DNA of 64,000 bases, taken from positions 62,001 to 126,000 of the forward strand of contig DFOA01000020.1 of the NCBI GenBank assembly GCA_002381185.1, in the 5' to 3' direction. The translations under genes and the position numbers were made by a program. Of this stretch, positions 61,194-64,000 are shown in pieces. Position 1 is the stretch's first letter. Every line of letters begins with the position of its first letter. The notes beneath the pieces were generated by a model. It was not told where the DNA came from and did not search any database. It saw only the letters and a list, made by a program, of their open reading frames with translations. This stretch comes from Firmicutes bacterium UBA3553 (GTDB taxonomy: Bacteria > Bacillota > Clostridia > Tissierellales > Sedimentibacteraceae).

Positions 61194-62588
61194 TTATATT
61201 TCCACAACAATTTCAGATTTTTCTCCGTTGATTTTACAATTAAAAATATATACCGGTCGATAAAATCCTTTTGAGTCTAATTTATATCCCATAATAACCC
61301 CAGAAACCTCAATGGAATTAATTTCATCTCCAGAAACAGGCAAATTTACTTCTCCTTCCAGTATTTTTTCATATGCTTTTTTCTCGCTTATAGTATAAAC
61401 ATCTCTTACCTTACTATAAGTAATTATACTGTTGATAATCATTCTAATGGTACCATCATTGTAACATAAACATAACAACTTTCCATCAATTAAAAAGTCT
61501 TCATATGAATGCTGGTTTATTTTCCAAATATAATTGTCGCTGCCGTTTGGTGGGGTGAATGTGGCCTCTTTAGGAATTTCTATATTATAATTTCTTAATT
61601 CATCCAACAAAGCCTTTTCATCCATGCTTATATATTTATTTTTATCAAATTCTAAAAAATTATTATATTCATAGCTTCCGTCTGAAAAATTAATCTTTAA
61701 TAAGTGTTTATTATCTCGCGTCCAATAGTTAGCAAAATCAGTATATAAATCTTCTTTTAAATCCGTACTATCAATGTTTATATTTTTAAAAAAATTTTCA
61801 GCAAAGTCTCTTGCCGTATTTTTGTCAATACTTGGCGCCTTGTATACAGTAACTGTTTTTTCTTCGGTGCTTAATTCGGTTTTTAACTTCACTTCTATAT
61901 TACTCATGTTAATTTTTCCATATCCAAATAAATTAAAGTTCCCGAATTCTCTGGTATTATAATTTATAGCCATTCCCGCAAACGTAATTGTTATAGATAA
62001 TAAAGGCAACATATATGCAAGTATCTTTAAAACCAAACGATTTCGCCTCTCAATTATAGCAAGAATCGACATTGTAATACCATAACCAATCAATATACCC
62101 ATACAGTTATTAAAGATATCATCCACATCGAATACTCCGGAGTTTGCAGCTAATTGTATATATTCAATTATAACTACAAAAATTATACCTGCTGCTATTG
62201 TCCATCTTACTTTATGGAACTTATTATGTAAAACCGGCAGCATTAGCCCCAGCGGTACAGTCATTAATATATTCAATATAATATGATACCTATCCGCTGC
62301 ATTAAAAGAATCCCAAACCCGCCTATAAGAACTGAACAAGTTAAGGTTAACTTGTCTGGTATATACCCCTCTGTTTAAAAGAGCTACGTCAAAAATTATA
62401 ATTATATATGATGAAATAATAAAAATTACCAACATTTGTTTTTTTGGTATATTTTTTTCGCCTTTTAGCATTTGTAGCTTATTCATGCTTTCATAAAGCA
62501 GCCAACATACTATGCCCGTAGATAAAATAGATGCTGAAATTATTTTTATATTTAAATTCCCTATAATCCTGATTAATTCATATATCAT
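61194..62588 (-). CDS. VanZ-family membrane protein with extracytoplasmic C-terminal domain
   Basis: This 464-aa protein has an N-terminal VanZ domain (about residues 50-180) that includes VNLNLFSSYRRVWDSF, then HIILNILMTVPLGLMLPVL and the acidic FDVDDIFNNCMGILIGYGIT. A further TM helix follows (about 190-210), then a 250-residue outside region with no recognised domain. VanZ itself gives low-level teicoplanin resistance; most homologues are uncharacterised. The extended C-terminus is unusual relative to short VanZ proteins. AAGAGGATAC lies before the ATG. Confidence 0.8.
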   Translation of the reverse strand: MIYELIRIIGNLNIKIISASILSTGIVCWLLYESMNKLQMLKGEKNIPKKQMLVIFIISSYIIIIFDVALLNRGVYTRQVNLNLFSSYRRVWDSFNAADRYHIILNILMTVPLGLMLPVLHNKFHKVRWTIAAGIIFVVIIEYIQLAANSGVFDVDDIFNNCMGILIGYGITMSILAIIERRNRLVLKILAYMLPLLSITITFAGMAINYNTREFGNFNLFGYGKINMSNIEVKLKTELSTEEKTVTVYKAPSIDKNTARDFAENFFKNINIDSTDLKEDLYTDFANYWTRDNKHLLKINFSDGSYEYNNFLEFDKNKYISMDEKALLDELRNYNIEIPKEATFTPPNGSDNYIWKINQHSYEDFLIDGKLLCLCYNDGTIRMIINSIITYSKVRDVYTISEKKAYEKILEGEVNLPVSGDEINSIEVSGVIMGYKLDSKGFYRPVYIFNCKINGEKSEIVVEI

Positions 62589-62698
62589 TTGTATCCTCTT
62601 ATAAATTGGATGTATGTGTATTATGCATAAAATTCTGAAGGATTCAGCAAATAGATTTCTTATAATAAAAGTAATCTATTTGCTGTTTTTAATACTAA

Positions 62699-63094
62699 TT
62701 ACTCACTTATTGTTCCACTGGCATGCACATAATCTCCCGCACTACACAGGTCTCCAGCCGACCATTTTATATAGTATTTTTTTGCTGTACTCAAACTACT
62801 AAAAGTAATTAGCTCTGTTTTAACTTCTCCAGTAGAAGATAATTTTATTATTTTGGGATCACCAACTTGTTCATGTTCTTCATCATATAACGTAACTGCT
62901 AAATCACGATTTGTTTGTGCATCATGGGATACTGCCACATCTATTTTAATTTTTCCATTAGAAGTTATAAAATTATACTCTGAGTATACTCTGTAGCAAA
63001 ATTTCCCACTAAAACTTACTGAACTGCTCGCTAAATTTTTAGTTTGGGTTGGTGGTTCAGTAGCAAATATTACAATATCAGTTTCACTTTTCAT
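62699..63094 (-). CDS. Small beta-rich protein of unknown family
   Basis: This 131-aa protein has no signal peptide and strongly alternating beta-strand character (NGKIKIDVAVSHDAQTNRDL, AVTLYDEEHEQVGDPKIIKL, KKYYIKWSAGDLCSAGDYVH). It could be a jelly-roll or Ig-like sandwich. The RBS AAGGAGGAAG is strong, so it is probably translated. It lies between the DUF6147-like and VanZ genes. I do not recognise it. Confidence 0.6.
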   Translation of the reverse strand: MKSETDIVIFATEPPTQTKNLASSSVSFSGKFCYRVYSEYNFITSNGKIKIDVAVSHDAQTNRDLAVTLYDEEHEQVGDPKIIKLSSTGEVKTELITFSSLSTAKKYYIKWSAGDLCSAGDYVHASGTISE

Positions 63095-63337
63095 ATTAAT
63101 CTTCCTCCTTCTGATTTTTTTGTTTCAGTTCTAAAAGATTTTCAATTATTTGGTGACCTTATATGCAGCATATTAGCACACTCCTTTCTTGAGATTTCTT
63201 ATAACATATGAGTTGATTTTTGTTTCCTCATGTTCTAAGCCTCTTTCATTCCGCTGTAATTATCCATGATGTTAATTCTATACAATCTCCTGTATTTAAA
63301 CATATACTATCGTACAAATGTCACATAGAAAATGGCT

Positions 63338-63766
63338 TTAATAACTCTGCGAACCGCTCGTTAAAGTGGTGCTTTCCGAATTTTGCCCGCTATAAGCGGT
63401 CACCGATGATTGCACTCTGTATGTATAACCGCTTGAAACATAATATGTATCGCTGAATCTCAATGTCCTTGAACTGCTGCTATCACTCCATGTTTTGATA
63501 GTTGCCCAACTGCCATTTTTATACTGTTGTAAATTTATTGTTGCCTTAATACTTGTTACTTCGCTGTTTCCGGTTACATAAACCACTGCTGTTGCCTCCC
63601 CGGAAGAATTAATCGACAGTGATGCTTCTGCACTTGAAATATAAGTGTACATTGGAGATATTATAATTTTATCTCCTTCTAATATGCCCGTATCTGCCAT
63701 AGCAGGAATAACAAGTAAATTTGTCATTAAAATCGCTGCTATCATGGTAATTAATTTTTTTCTCAT
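63338..63766 (-). CDS. Small secreted protein, DUF6147-like
   Basis: This protein of about 142 aa has a signal peptide (MRKKLITMIAAILMTNLLVI, cleavage near AMA-DTG) and a short beta-rich mature part with many Ser, Thr and Tyr residues (SIKATINLQQYKNGSWATIK, ending LTSGSQSY). Such DUF6147-type proteins are found secreted in Clostridia, function unknown. I choose the ATG at 63766; the TTG at 63772 is closer to AGGAGG and also possible. Confidence 0.7.
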   Translation of the reverse strand: MRKKLITMIAAILMTNLLVIPAMADTGILEGDKIIISPMYTYISSAEASLSINSSGEATAVVYVTGNSEVTSIKATINLQQYKNGSWATIKTWSDSSSSRTLRFSDTYYVSSGYTYRVQSSVTAYSGQNSESTTLTSGSQSY

Positions 63767-63880
63767 AATCAAAAAGCCTCCTGATTTTTATATAAGTATT
63801 TTCTTACCTCTATACTATATAACGAAATTCAGGTGGCTTTTGTGGACACTCTTTTTTAAAAATTTATAAATTTTATAAGT

Positions 63881-64000
63881 TTATTTTTGTATAACACCTT
63901 CAATAACCTTCAGCAGCTCTTCAAAAGATATTTCTCCGGTAATGAGATAAAAATATTCGTTGTCATTCCAATATGCATTGTACATACCTTTATTAAAAAC
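63881..64000 (-). CDS. C-terminus of a DUF4367-like protein (cut by window edge)
   Basis: The last 39 codons of a gene entering from the right read VFNKGMYNAYWNDNEYFYLI, then TGEISFEELLKVIEGVIQK and stop. The pattern W-x-DN-x-x-Y-x-L-x-G-x-I-S-x-E-E-L resembles the end of DUF4367 domains found in anti-sigma-type membrane proteins. Only this tail is visible, so the rest of the protein is unknown. Confidence 0.6.
   Translation of the reverse strand, partial: VFNKGMYNAYWNDNEYFYLITGEISFEELLKVIEGVIQK

Overview
This AT-rich window reads as the chromosome of a low-GC Gram-positive anaerobe of the class Clostridia. The evidence is AddB and YhaM, KtrAB, an HrcA/CIRCE-controlled Hsp20, many lipoproteins with Gram-positive lipoboxes, S-layer-homology and copper-amine-oxidase-N surface modules, a YedE/TusA/DUF3343 selenium-sulfur trio, and amino-acid catabolism genes (hutH, kynU). 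An amino-acid fermenter such as Sedimentibacter would fit, but that name is only a guess. No rRNA, tRNA, CRISPR array or intact transposon was found.

Left part (1-17 kb): the 5' end of addB follows yhaM. Next come a fragment that looks like the 5' end of a group IIC intron lying directly behind a terminator hairpin, a 30-codon membrane peptide, a palindromic repeat, an ECF sigma factor with its anti-sigma/DUF4349 partner, and a DUF815 ATPase. hutH has an unusual leader: six XAG triplets at an exact 7-nt period run into a strong terminator hairpin, the layout expected of a HutP antitermination site. A divergent Lrp/AsnC regulator, an FMN-binding lipoprotein and a 5'-truncated relative follow. 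A potassium-uptake block pairs KtrB/KtrA and a membrane-anchored degenerate Rossmann protein with convergent KdpE/short-KdpD regulators. A flavodoxin-like reductase with a palindromic operator, cysK and a C39-like peptidase complete the region.

Middle (17-36 kb): rbsR-rbsD-rbsA-rbsC-rbsB sits behind a textbook promoter/operator and lacks rbsK. A DUF1275 membrane protein leads into about 1.3 kb of remnants: a transposase tail, a LytTR-like fragment and two copies of a 141-bp repeat whose third copy is the leader of a large secreted fascin-like/FnIII/CuAO-N protein. Between the second and third copies is a small two-unit locus in which a conserved promoter-leader is duplicated. One copy precedes a glycine-zipper protein. 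The other precedes a 27-aa cationic peptide and a BhlA/UviB holin-like protein. This is the best candidate for an undescribed small system. A polar amino-acid ABC transporter, a MacAB-type exporter with a degenerate sigma-like protein, and an orphan AgrC/AgrA-like pair follow.

Right part (36-64 kb): EcsC, an MFS exporter, a VOC protein, a SIMPL protein, Hsp20 with a perfect CIRCE, the selenium/sulfur trio, two large WG-repeat surface proteins, PadR-DUF2812, a second ECF sigma/DUF4179 pair, an LRR lipoprotein, a lone AmrS-type radical SAM enzyme, kynU with a divergent XRE-type regulator and two palindromes, AI-2E and ABC exporters, a VanZ protein and small secreted or unknown proteins. The window ends inside a gene resembling DUF4367.
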